Positions 10,458-22,133 of a stretch of DNA of 64,000 nt are shown piece by piece. Position 1 is the stretch's first letter. Each line of letters opens with the position of its first letter. This stretch comes from Hypomyces perniciosus (Eukaryota; Ascomycota; Sordariomycetes; Hypocreales; Hypocreaceae): positions 558,001 to 622,000 of the forward strand of contig SPDT01000005.1 in assembly GCA_008477525.1 (NCBI GenBank), written 5' to 3'. The notes beneath the pieces were generated by a model that saw only the letters and a list, made by a program, of their open reading frames with translations, ran no database searches and was not told the origin of the DNA. The position numbers were made by a program, and so were the translations under genes.

Positions 10458-13400
10458 CTAAAGCAGAGGCCATTTATGAGTAAACTCTTCGGGGCCAGGC
10501 ATATGGTTCGTGAGAGAGAAAAGAATAAGGCAAGTGAGAGCTTCTCTATCCTCCAAAGCATGGGCCTGACGAGGTTGTCTAACGATGCAAGAAATGGGTG
10601 TTTTGCAACCTCTCAATCTATAAGTGATTTCTTTATAGCGCTCGTGCGATTCCCCATACACTATTCGGATGCCAGCCTCCGCTCTGACAAAATAGATTCG
10701 AGCTTGAGATGACTTGTTGCGCTTGACGAAGAGACCCCCTAGGTTTTCCAGAGTGTTGATGGTAGAAGGATGGGTGAATGTTTTGGGCCCCAGAGCCTTT
10801 TCATAGCCCTGAAGGGCCCGCTCATACATAGCTTCAGCTTCAGATAGCCGGCCTTGGTCTGAATATAGACCCCCCAGGCAGTGGAACTCCCAGTTTCGCC
10901 CTTGAAACACAGCATCGTTGGCCATAAACTGCAGGCAATAATCTGCATGCCGAAGGAGGAGTCGTTGTGTTATCCAGTACTCGCGCTCATCTTTGTCCGG
11001 GGTATGTGTTGCGATAGACCTAATGGCAAGCTGCGCCATCTCTATGTCGACGTCCTTGTTCAAAACGTATCTAATCCAGGCATGCACACAGTCATGCATA
11101 CTGTAACCTGGAGATCTGCCAGCATATTCACCCATTGAAGGACATGATTCAACTAGCCCGTGATTGCACAAAATTCTCATTAGGCCGTCGAATCGAATTT
11201 TGTCTTTGGTCAAGGTCTCGGTTAGGCCTTGTAGAAGCCTCACTTCTTTCTTGCCATAACTCTCACCGACATTCTCGCCATCACGCAACAATTCGTACCA
11301 AAGATCTTCGTTGTCAAAATATCCCCAAAGGCGGAGAAGTATTGCTGAATCCGGATTCTGTTGCTTGACGTGCTCGAATGAGATATCCCATGTCGAGTAC
11401 ATGGTATACTGATATGATAACAATCGCGGGCTGGCCCTTTGGAGTTGTTCCCATGAGGTTTCATAAAGCTTCAAGTAATCGGAAATTGATGTCGAAACTT
11501 GGTGGAGGTAGGCACCGGCAGTCGACAGTGCGAGGGGTAGGCCGTCAAGACGCCTGACAAGTTCAAGAGCCGCGTCATCTAGAAAGTTAAAGTCAGTCAA
11601 TTTGTATGGCAGTTGATGCTCTGTGGTGTATCACCTTTCTCCAGATTATGGCGATGTGAGGTGGAGGCCAGAATCTTAAGACCGTCTTCCTGACTTTTGA
11701 GCTTCCCCAACGGAATGAAATGACCGAGCTGAACAGAAGCCGACCGCGTGGTGATAACGACAGCCCCGTGATCATTTTCAGGGAAATAGACACGGATGTC
11801 GAAAGCCTTGGAAACCTGATGTGTTGCTCCATCATTCAACCCCACCTCCAGGTCCAATCCACTTTGATCCGTTTCGACTTCATGCCCATCCAGCTTGGGA
11901 TCATCGTAGTTGTCGTAGATGAGAAGCCACTGGTGATTTTCAGGCTCGTCTAACCACCGCAGAACCGCACTAGTAATCCCATCAGGATCATTGCTGTCTA
12001 GTGCGTTTTTGATGTAGATGAAAGACGGGGAGTTCTTGAGTATTCGTTTGGCAGCCGCAAGGAAACTTTGCTTGAGCAACACCTGGTCTCTCGCGTTGAT
12101 CCAGAAGGTAGCCGCATAACGATCTTTGTGACACTTCATATATGCGATAGATAGTTGGGTCTTTCCCATCCCACCCATTCCCTGAAGGATGACGGTACGA
12201 CGGCCATCGCTTGTCTCTGTCTCCAAGTACTTATGCATCTGTTCAAGGTCGGCCTCTCTGGCGACAAAATGTGTCACGGGTGTCAAGCCGGTAAGGCTCA
12301 AAGGAATTGAGAACTCTTTTGGGCCATTATTGTCGCGTGCTACAAACACATAGACCAAAAAAGTCAATTGATATCCAAAAAAAAAATACAAAATTCGAGA
12401 GGGATTATGGGCGCCTACCCTCATTAACTCTGTTCTCCGTTTCCCATTTTGATTGAATGAGGCTGCCAGCATTTCCCACCATGATTTGTAGATGCCCGGA
12501 GATGGTCACATATCCCGTATCTTCCTTTGACAAGAACTTCACCATGTTGATATGATCCGCGTGAATGACAATTTGTTCTGCGGCTGCCTGACCTGGCACC
12601 ACCGCCGATACTCGTGGCACCACCTAAAGCTGTTTAGCCAATGTCACCAGTTGGATAACAAAGATACAAACCATAATCTTATGTCCAAGTTTGGTAGGAG
12701 TTTCGTACTCCTCGTAGGCAAACTTGGTTACAAAGTCGCCACTGATTGGGCCGTACTGCCCTAGTTGATGCTGAAGCCACTCCGAGTCTTTTTCCATGTG
12801 CTGTATGAGACGGTGGTTGGTTCCGACAAATATTGAGGCGATATTCATCAATTGCTCCTTTAACTCGGTGCCGTTAGCGCCTTGATGGGGGGTTCCCATG
12901 AACATGATTCCATATGTCGAGACTTTGATCGAACGATGCTCGGGCAATGCACCTTGGCGTGCCGCGTCTGAGTATATGAGAGCCTGCGATAGGTTGAAAG
13001 TCAGAATAATAGCATGGGTACATTGAAAGAAATTTCCCGAATAGTTAAGGGTTCATCGAATAAGCATGTTTTTTTTCTAAAATGACGAGGATTCCCAGAC
13101 CAGGAGGACGCCAAGTTGAAAGGAACTGGAACCACTCCGTAGAGAAAAGAATGAAAGGGATCCAAAGATAACAAGATGCACGTACGCTTTTGACGATGAT
13201 ACCTCCGAGGCTATGTGCGATAAAGATGATCGGCCGATGTGTAGACTGCATTTCGTTAGCTCAATGCAAGGGTAAAAGGGCACCGGGTAGCTCACTCTCG
13301 TCATGGTCCTCCTCATGCATAAATCTCCCACGAGACTTCTGGCATGGTCGTGCAGATATTGGCAGCTCATACGAGAGCCAGTCGTGTTGGCATCATACCC

Positions 13401-13738
13401 CCAGCAAAGGATACGGGCGTGGGGCAAATCATTGGGGAGGAGATCGCGCAGCCAGTTGACGTTGTTTTTTGCAGTCCATGTCTTCTCTCGGTGTCCGTCA
13501 AGGCCATGAATAGCAACGATGCTAGGCGAGGGAATCGGAGTCAGTTGAAAGAGTCGGGTAGCATGAAGGACACAACCCACTCTATGATAGGATCATCGCC
13601 CTCGTAGATGATCTCTAGGCCATGAGGCACTTCATCCTTGATCGTGGTTGTGGTTGCAGTTGAAGTATTGGATGGAGGGGTTTCTTCCAATTTATTTCCT
13701 TCTCGGCGTCGAAACCATGGCAGGCGGATGCACCGCAT
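10458..13738 (-). CDS. NLR-like protein: alpha/beta hydrolase + NB-ARC + TPR
   Basis: Seven exons on the minus strand (13738-13581, 13521-13296, 13245-13186, 12983-12672, 12623-12419, 12339-11635, 11578-10458) splice to exactly 929 codons. Residues ~54-250 form a PGAP1/SERAC1-like alpha/beta hydrolase: IVAIHGLDGH, the nucleophile elbow AHSLGG and YGIMFMGTPHQG. The NB-ARC domain follows with P-loop LQGMGGMGKTQLS (~371-383) and Walker B/kinase-2 WLLIYDNYDDP (~460); an MHD-type motif is seen in YSMHDCVHAW (~716). The C-terminus has about three TPR units, including GGLYSDQGRLSEAEAMYERA. Fungal proteins of this architecture are STAND-type receptors related to heterokaryon-incompatibility proteins; the hydrolase would be the effector. 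The TPR block is shorter than in many relatives. Role in non-self recognition is inferred. Confidence 0.92.
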
Positions 13739-15285
13739 CGTTGTTCAGTACTCCAGTCAAGGGGGAAGCGAACGACAGCTAATACACGTAGTACTCGGTA
13801 AGGTGATCACGCAAGTCTCAAACAGCGGTTGACAGCTAGATTCCTTTGGGGCATCTCTCAAACACTGGAATCGGGAATCATCCCAACTGCGTAGAAACGC
13901 ATTGGGAGAAAACCATTCCCCGAGGATTAAGCCCAATCTCAGGTCTGCAGCCACTGCGAACGATGATTCGCCTTCTTGCCGCCAGCCTTGCGATTGCAAG
14001 CTTGGCAGCGGAACATGACACACCTGTTGACTGGTGGGATGAATGTAACATCAGTCAGATGTGGTCGTCAATTGATAGGATGAGCATGGTAGGGCATTTC
14101 ATCTTCTGAAGCAGCAACATCTTGATACATCTTTCGAGAGAGTACGTACACCGTGACCTATTTTGAACGGATATGAACGAGAACAGTGGCTTATGAGGCC
14201 TGGAAGAGATGACGGAAAGGATTCATTCCATGGGATTAGCCTGACAGGAGAAGGCTTCAGGGTTAGGGTTTGAGGACCTCTGATCTCCATGCCAACAAAA
14301 GGTACCTTAGTAGTTACCTAAGATAGATCCACTTTTAGACATGGATCCTCACTTTTGAACCTTCATCCACATTAAATCTCCACCATCGCAATGCATCAGC
14401 AGCCACTTCGATACCCTCAAAGAATAGAAGAGTGCCCGTGTGCGCGGCTCGGTTTATTCGCATTATACTTCTTACATCCGGGTCCAAAATTATTACCTGT
14501 TCGCCTGGCCGCCGCTAGATGTTGCGACGTACGAGGAGGCTGACGCATGAGATGCGACGAATCCAAGATATGGAGTCCACCACGCAACAGTCCTTGTGGC
14601 TTGCCAGATCGTAGCTGGCAATTCCTTTGAATTGGATAACAAAGACTTATCAGATGAGTCGCAGTCAGAGAAACCGACGGTGCGGCGATGGCGGGTCGCG
14701 GAGCTCCGGTCCGCAGACGAGAGAGTACTTGGTTCGGTAGATTTGCAGCAGGCTGCCGACAATGATGATGATTGATGAGCTGTCAGGGGAGGGTTGGCAC
14801 CATGGGCTTGTGGAGGAAGAACAACCCAAGGCCAAGAAACGGCGCATGAGTGTAGGCGGGGGTGAACAACAGCAAACTCCATCTAACATGACTGCATTAA
14901 CGAGTTTACATATTCTAGTCTCCAAGGATCTTGGGCCTGTACTCCGTAGTAGGGGATAAAGAGTAGAGTCTCCAAAATGGCTAATTTATGTTGCATTGTG
15001 ATCTTTTGCTGGTATTATGTATATCGTTACCAACACCAGCTATCTATCAGAATTAACCATGGCAACCAGAGCCTAGCGTGGTAATCCGAGGCATTCGTAA
15101 TCAAGGTATCCATAGCGATATATTTTCCTTTTCTTGTCTGTTTTTTATTCTTGGCCGTTTTTCGCAATAGAAGGAACCTTTTGAACACATGAATGCTGAT
15201 GTTTTCTTTGGCTTGGATTAGCCCAGAATAACGCAGTCTGAGCAATTAACTATCCTCTCCAACTTCAATCTCTTCTCCTATTCCT
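13739..15285. other. 1.5-kb gap upstream of the NLR-like gene, with a possible decayed coding fragment
   Basis: No intact gene found. At about 14564-14776 on the plus strand one frame stays open and reads YGVHHATVLVACQIVAGNSF followed by an acidic tail. This looks protein-like, but a stop at about 14548 and the lack of a start suggest a remnant. One TACGGAGTA-type motif lies at 14940-14948 (reverse orientation). The rest appears to be promoter and spacer. Confidence 0.5.
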
Positions 15286-16845
15286 CTAGCACATTAAAAT
15301 GCTTTGCGGCATAGTCATATCATAAGCAGCAACATCTGTGATCCACCTCTTGTCGATCCAATAATACGTGATAAAGACGAGCGCAATTGCAGCAACCACC
15401 TGCCTGCCAGTAAACTCGCCATCACCAACAAGTGGGATCGCAGATTGTCCCATCTTTTCCTCCCCGACTCCCTCTCCCTTAGCAGCGCCCGTCACCAGGG
15501 CTTCATAGCGAAGCACGCCATCCTTGCAAACTACCTGAGTGGCAAGGAAATTGGCTATATCGGCCGTCTTGAGTGCCTTCAGGACGGTGCGAGATAGGTC
15601 GCGGCAGTATAGCACCGCCCATACGAGATCCCGCCAGTTTTCGCCAATATCACGCTTCAAGACGTTTTGGCGCAGCGCTGAGGATGCCTTAGCGATAAGC
15701 CGCATGTCATCGACTGAGAAGCACGCCCGTGCTGTCTTACGCGTCCGCTGAAGGTCATTGCAGAGCTTTACCGCGAAGGAGAGACAATGGCTGCTATTCC
15801 GAACCGTTTCCTCCCACTCGTCCCGGTCATTCAACGCCTCAATGCACCTTGGTGGAAAGATCTCCTTGGCCACGTTAGATTGGTCCTCGATGTCCTTGTT
15901 CACCTCGCTGATGTCACTACAAAGGAGAGATGTGGGCGAGAAGTAAAAGCCGTCGGGTTGGAGCAGCAGGAGCGCCTCCTTCATCAACACAAGTAACTTG
16001 GCGTCCATGTACAAGTCACCAAGATTGTACGGGTACTTGTCATGCTCGATATCTTCAGCCTCTGTATACTTGCGGTCGTACTCTTCGCAGTCCTTCACGA
16101 GAAGCCCCCGGTTATACGCCAGTTCCCCCTGCACTGACACGGAGAGGAGGCCCGGACAAGGCCGCAGCACTTCCTTCCTATTGGACGTGTACGAGTCCTT
16201 CTCGCCACGCAGCATGCCGCTGAGAAAGCTAGGGATGTCACTATCGCGATCCCTCGTGGGTTGCTGTGTCATGGCTGGCCCGCTACGTTCAACTTCCCGG
16301 CGTAGGGCCTTAGGTCGCGGTCCCTTCTTACCGAACATCTTGCGCATGATCTCTTCAGCAGACAGATCCTGGGACATCAGATCTTTGACCAGAACGTCTT
16401 CCTCTATGTCTGATTCATCGTCAGCTTCCTGTGGTCGTTCGTGCCTGTCGGCGCCGTCGAGGTAGAGTGTCCTGTCCCCCCCAAGCGCAAAGCCATTGAT
16501 CGAGTTCCAGAGCCGAGAACGTAGTACATCCGACTCGGGCGGCAGGTCGTAAGTTTCACCGCTCCAGTGAAGGTGTAATTCACTCGATATTTGGTTGTGC
16601 AGGTTCATTCGGCTGCGGAACTCAGCTACACAACCATGAGCGCTAGATCGGAATTGTAGCCAACCCAGAGGGCCTGACCATTGCATTGGCAGTGGCATAG
16701 GCGACTTGAAGCTCGGTATATTCTCGTGTGACTGAAACCCCAGGATGGAGCATATGCTGACGAGATCTTTGCCTGTCCAGTGCATACCTGTTATTTCCCT
16801 ATACGAGAAACCTCGTGACAACTTTTTCGGTGTGTAGTTAGGCAT
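15286..16845 (-). CDS. Hypothetical protein with a C-terminal membrane anchor, divergent from the triple-AAA gene
   Basis: 519 aa in one exon from ATG 16845-16843. The N-terminal ~90 residues are dense in aromatics (GMHWTGKDLVSICSILGFQS, PMQWSGPLGWLQFRSSAHG). A central acidic, charged linker follows (DDESDIEEDVLVKDL; EEIMRKMFGKKGPRPKALRR). The C-terminal third is helical, and one hydrophobic segment near the end (RQVVAAIALVFITYYWIDKR) is a probable tail anchor with 20 or so residues after it. No known domain recognised. The start lies 393 bases from the ATG of the AAA gene on the other strand, so the two may share regulation and possibly function. That link is inference from position only. 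Confidence 0.82.
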   Translation of the reverse strand: MPNYTPKKLSRGFSYREITGMHWTGKDLVSICSILGFQSHENIPSFKSPMPLPMQWSGPLGWLQFRSSAHGCVAEFRSRMNLHNQISSELHLHWSGETYDLPPESDVLRSRLWNSINGFALGGDRTLYLDGADRHERPQEADDESDIEEDVLVKDLMSQDLSAEEIMRKMFGKKGPRPKALRREVERSGPAMTQQPTRDRDSDIPSFLSGMLRGEKDSYTSNRKEVLRPCPGLLSVSVQGELAYNRGLLVKDCEEYDRKYTEAEDIEHDKYPYNLGDLYMDAKLLVLMKEALLLLQPDGFYFSPTSLLCSDISEVNKDIEDQSNVAKEIFPPRCIEALNDRDEWEETVRNSSHCLSFAVKLCNDLQRTRKTARACFSVDDMRLIAKASSALRQNVLKRDIGENWRDLVWAVLYCRDLSRTVLKALKTADIANFLATQVVCKDGVLRYEALVTGAAKGEGVGEEKMGQSAIPLVGDGEFTGRQVVAAIALVFITYYWIDKRWITDVAAYDMTMPQSILMC

Positions 16846-17238
16846 TAACACGGTCTACCTCTACTGACATGAAACAGAACTTACCAGAGGTTATTTTTCG
16901 AACTATCTGGGCTACAATCTGAGACAGCGTATGAGAATCAGAAGGTATTTTCTTATTTACTACTTAGCGACATCTTTGACCAGCTTCCTCGTTTTTTACC
17001 TATTGATAACAATACCAAACGTAGCTGACTATCAACTTATTTTTCCGTCTCAGCACTGATCTTTTGCCTTCGGCATCCCTTCTGTTAACAACAGGACGGG
17101 ATATTGTCTCATAGCCACCAGAGCATCCTGATTCCTCTCAGCTCTCATCACAGAGACGACAGCCTACATCTCACTCCCTAGGTAACTCCAAGGTGACTTG
17201 TCTCGCCACCTTGAAGTTCACCAGCTACAGCTACCGCC
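16846..17238. promoter_or_regulatory. Bidirectional promoter region
   Basis: 393 bases separate two divergent starts (16845 minus, 17239 plus). The centre is AT-rich, and the side next to 17239 is C/T-rich with many ctc/cac runs, as in fungal leaders. No known operator recognised. Confidence 0.55.
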
Positions 17239-20200
17239 ATGGAGCAAGTGAGCTCATCGACCGCTGCTGTCGATTGTCCATCTGAGCCCCCGGTGATTTC
17301 ACTACAGGATAAGCCATCGTCTGATGACACATCTCTACATGTTCCTGGGGCCTCAATCACCATGGAAACTCCAAATGGCCCCAATTCACCAGAAGCTATT
17401 CCACCTCTAGAGCCAGATCCTGATCCCCAGACAGGTATTTCTTCAGCCGATTTTACCTCCACCGACACACCAATCCCTCTCGTCACGCCTAAGATCGTCT
17501 ATACTTCTGATGACTCACCTGGAACGCGGCCGGGAACACCCTGCAGTGTCGCGTCCACTGCGGCGTCTGATCTATCCCAGAACACGGACTGCAGTCAGAT
17601 TGGTGATGGGTCTCGCTCACCAAAGCCACTTTGCTTTCACGACTACCCTCTGCCGTAAACTCCTGCGCAGCCTTTCCACAGCTCCGACCCACCGTTGTGC
17701 AACCAAGTATTAAGCCAACCCGACCTAAAAACCCATTCAAAGCGACTCCCTCCCGTGCCACACAGGAGTGGGCTCGCAGGAAGGTGGATGGTGAAGAGTC
17801 CAAGGTCATAGACGAGTTGATGGGGTACCAGGGGCTAGAAGAGGTCAAGCAGCAATTTCTCAACATCAAGTCCAAAGTCGATATTTGCAAGATGCAGGAT
17901 CCGGACATGAAGTTTAACCGCTTGAAGAGGGAGAGGTTTAACACAGTTTTCCAAGGAAATCCGGGAACAGGTGAGTGCGAATTTAGCAATGGTCAAAGTT
18001 CACTGATACATCTAACATTGTTGATAAAAGGCAAGACGACGGTCGCTCGGTTATACGCCCAGTTCCCGAACGAGATAGGCGTTCTAGAGAGTTCTCATCT
18101 CAAGGAGACATCAGGTATCAAAATTGCTACCCAGGGTGCTGGGGGTACAAAGGATATAATTAAAAAGATTCTCCGACGAGAAAATGGTGGCGTTCTCTTC
18201 ATCGATGAGGCATATCAGCTCACGGCCGCATATATAGACGGTATCGGCCGGCAAGCACTCGACATTATCCTCACTTATATGGAAAACAATATCGGCAGGC
18301 TTTCCGCTATCTTTGTAGGATATAAAGACGAGATGGTGCCCTTCTTTGAGCATAACCCAGGCCTAGTCAGCCGCATCCCATATACTATGAACTTTGCTGA
18401 CTTCGATGACTACGAGCTCTGGCGGATCCTTGTTGACAACATCGAAAAGCAATACGGCGGCCAGATGCATGTTGAAGGCGATTTCGATGGTTTGTACATG
18501 CGTATCGCCATTCGTCGTCTGGCCCAGGCCCGTGGGAGCCGCGGATTTGGGAACGCTCGTGCAGTCGAGAACCTACTAGCCCGTATTGCACAGCGACAGG
18601 CCCAGCGACTGACGTGGGAAAAACAAAATTGCGCTCACAAACCTGACTATTTCCTGTTCTCCAAGGAAGACCTGATCGGACCCGGTCCTTCTCAGGCGGT
18701 AAAGGACTGCTCGGCCTGGGCAGAGCTTCAGAAGCTCATCGGACTTAAACAGGTCAAGGAGTGCGTGAAGCGCTTGATCAGTATGATAGGACTTAATTAT
18801 CAGCGAGAGTTGGATGAGAAGTCTCCTCTTAAGTTCTCCTTGAATCAGCTCTTCGTTGGGGCTCCAGGCACCGGCAAGACAACGGTAGCCAAGTTATACG
18901 GTCGAATATTAGCCGACCTAGGCTATCTGAGCCGCGGTGATGGTGAGAGCTCCCTTGACACTACCTACCCAAAGGCCCTCTACTCAATCACTCATAGCTA
19001 ACTTGTTCTCAGTCGTTCTCAAGAACCCAGCCGACTTCATCGGCGAGTGCCTAGGCAAGTCCGAGGCTAAGACAAAAAAGATCCTGGAAGCCACTGTCGG
19101 TAAAATCCTGGTCATTGACGAGGCTTACATGCTCGATGCCGGTGACCCGGGTAAGGACCAGGACAAGTTTAAGACAGGCGTTATTGACACTATCGTGTCT
19201 ATGATCCAAGGTGTCCCAGGAGAGGACCGTTGCATTATCCTCGTCGGATACGAGGACAGGATTCGTGACATGTTTCACAACGTCAACCCTGGCCTCTCAC
19301 GTCGTTTTCCTATCGAGCGGCCCTTCCGCTTCGAGAACTTCACCCTTGACGAGCTACAGCAGATTTTGGAGCTTAAGATGCGTGGGGATGATCTCGACGC
19401 CACCAAGGATGCTGTCGACGCCGCACGAGACATCTTTACGAGGGCCCTTATGCGGCCCAACTTCACCAATGCTGGGGAAGTCGATAGTGCGCTCGCCACA
19501 GCCAAGATGAATTACGAGATGCGCCAGTCACAGATCTCACCGAATGAGAAGGCCTTGAGCTCCGAATTAGAGGCCGTCGACTTCGATCCAGAGTTTGATC
19601 GTGAGAAGCTCCCAGATTTTGATTGTCGCAAAATGCTCAGCGGATTGGTCCAAAGTAGTATCATCGACAAACTCGCAGGGTACCAACAAAGCTACCGCAA
19701 GGCGATACAGCTACGTCTCAACCCGAGAGACCATGTTCCAACGAACTTTGTATTCAAAGGCCCCCCAGGTACGTGTACGCCATGTTACTTACCCTTCGCC
19801 TTGTCAGATGGAGAGGATTCTGCTTGTTGAAAATAATCTCGATGCTGATGTTACTGTAAATAACAGGCACCGGGAAAACGACGACAGCTAAGCACATGGG
19901 GAAAATCTTCTATAATATGGGATTCCTTTCAACTCGAGAAGTCATCGAGTGCTCGACAACTGACCTTCTCGGCCAGTATGTGGGCCAGACTGCGCCGAAG
20001 GCGAGAAAGGAGCTCCAGGAAGGCCTGGGCCGCGTACTCTTCATAGACGAGGCCTACCGTCTCATGAACGGCACGTACGCCCAGGAGGCCGTTGACGAGC
20101 TAATTCACTTTCTCACAAACCCCTCAAACGCTGGGAAAATAGTCGTCATGCTGGCTGGCTTCACGGCTGACATAAACCAACTCATGTCACAACACCCTAT

Positions 20201-21110
20201 GCTCTCTGACCTCTTCCCCGAGGAAATCATTTTTGAAACCATCCCACCTGCTGATTGTATTACCTTACTCAGAAGGGAGCTGGGGCAATCTAATATTGAC
20301 ACAGTGGGCGACTCTCTCGCCAAAACAGAGTCGTATGGTTACCAATCGGCTAAACGGTTGTTTTACGCCTTGACCCTTATCCCAGGCTGGAGCAACGCCC
20401 GCGATATCAAGAATTTAGCTAAGCAGATTGTTAGACGGTTTCTTGAGACAAGGGATCCAGACGAATCACAACGGAGGCTCTCTGTCAAACTCATCACAAA
20501 CTGTATGGGGGAGATGCTTAAGCAGCGAAGGAGCCGTCTACGGACACTGGACTCTAACAACTTTACCATACCCCAGCAACCCTATCTCGGAGGAAGTGAC
20601 CTATGCCCGGGCTTGGAGAATCCGCAGTTAGCAGCACCACCCCCACGAATCGAGTCAACCATTTGCACCCCAGGGCCTGGGAACAGCTGTGCCGCAGACT
20701 TTGGAATTGACATTGACACGGATCATGAAGGCCTCGGCGTTTATAATCAGAGCTACACCGAGCCCCAGGCTTTCGCTCCAAAAGTCCGTAGCGCCATGCC
20801 TATGCAGATAACGAACGTCCCTGGAACATATGATGGGAAGCAACAAGACTCGACCCGCGGCGCCGTTCGCGAGGATGGTGTCTCGGATGAGGCTTGGGCT
20901 GACATTTGTCAGCGGCAGGAGGACGAAGCGGAGAGGCGCAAGCTTCGAACTTTGGAGGAGCTGCGAAATGAAGAGAAGATTCAGCAGGCCCTTAGAGCCA
21001 TGAGTCGGTGCGTGAACGGGTACGACTGGACTGAAGTATTGGGTGGTTATAGGTGCCAAGGAGGAATGCACTTTGTGACAAATCAGGAGGTTTTGGCGAC
21101 GATGTGTTAA
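17239..21110 (+). CDS. Triple AAA ATPase of the CbxX/CfqX type
   Basis: Five exons (17239-17602, 17671-17970, 18031-18942, 19013-19768, 19867-21110) splice to exactly 1192 codons. After a disordered proline/serine-rich N-terminus come three AAA modules of the CbxX/CfqX (SpoVK-like) family. Walker A motifs: GNPGTGKTT (~216), GAPGTGKTT (~498) and GPPGTGKTT (~776). Walker B motifs: VLFIDEAYQL, ILVIDEAYML and VLFIDEAYRL. All three look catalytically intact. An intron interrupts each P-loop region at the same relative place (within or just after the glycines), suggesting internal duplication. The C-terminal ~60 residues (EEKIQQALRAMSRC and YRCQGGMHFV) look like a conserved tail. Bacterial and plastid relatives remodel Rubisco; the fungal role is unknown to me. 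A chaperone-like remodelling ATPase is inferred. Confidence 0.93.
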
Positions 21111-21426
21111 ACTCAGGGGAGGCTAATTGGAGGAGGAATTGCAGAAGGGAAAAGCTGGTGGGAGTAAGTTCAATAGGATGATTATTTGTAGGGCTGGCTA
21201 TACGTTCCAGAAACCTGATAGATCATAAGAAATGGTGTGAATTATGGAATCATTGCTGATAGAACATTCACTGACCGGAACATATTGTCTTTGTGTATTC
21301 TTAAGAGATTGGTTGTTTGGCGTTGCTGACAGGGAAGGTCTGGCTGTCTAATCCTACTAGATTTATTACAGTACTAACTATCACGCGAAATTGCCGCTTA
21401 GTTATATAAGCAATAGTTTTACATGC

Positions 21427-21562
21427 CGCAAGGATCATAAACATTAGTTTAGTATAAGACCTATATCTCGATTTTTTTATTAGACAATAATGCGGATATG
21501 TATTTCTATATAAAATCGTGATGTGGGTCTTGTACTGAACTAACGTTTATGATCCTTGCGGT
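21427..21562. repeat. Near-perfect palindrome, probable fold-back element
   Basis: The first ~45 bases (beginning CCGCAAGGATCATAAAC) are repeated in inverted orientation at the end (GTTTATGATCCTTGCGG), with ~45 bases of AT-rich loop. The arms differ at about six positions. Four of these are C in the right arm (read in inverted sense) versus T in the left, each in a CpA context. No clear target-site duplication is seen. It may be a MITE or one end of a larger lost element. Confidence 0.75.
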
Positions 21563-22133
21563 ATATGTACCTAATATATATTAACGCATTAGTAGAGCTT
21601 TACATTTTTATAAACCTTTAGATTTTTCCTCTTTTATGATATAATAAAGTTATTTACTTTAATTTACTTTTATATTATAATGATTTTACTTTCGTTATAA
21701 TTTAATTATATTGTTATAACATTTACATTTAATCAATAAAAGTCCTTATATTATTATAAATTAAGCCAGATACGAATAATAATAGTGTTGACTACTAGTA
21801 GCCAAGAGATTTATTTAATGATAAAGGTGGAACTTATAATCGCAGGACAATAATCTTCTCAGAGATAAAATACTATAGCAACAGCCACGATAGTATCGTT
21901 ACATGACGAACGAGGGCTTAATCTACATTCCCAAACTTGGCAGATTTAAAACTCAACGGCGATAGCTTGTCGACGGTTAGCTCGTGCGTGCCCAGTGACG
22001 CCGCGTGTCTAATCATCCCCGCCTACCGACAACATCACGGCTCCATGCTGATCCGCCAAACAAACGCGATGCTCCAGTGAATTGCGTGAACAGTACGAAG
22101 TAGATAATGCCCAAGATAGTGGCAGGCTGAGTT

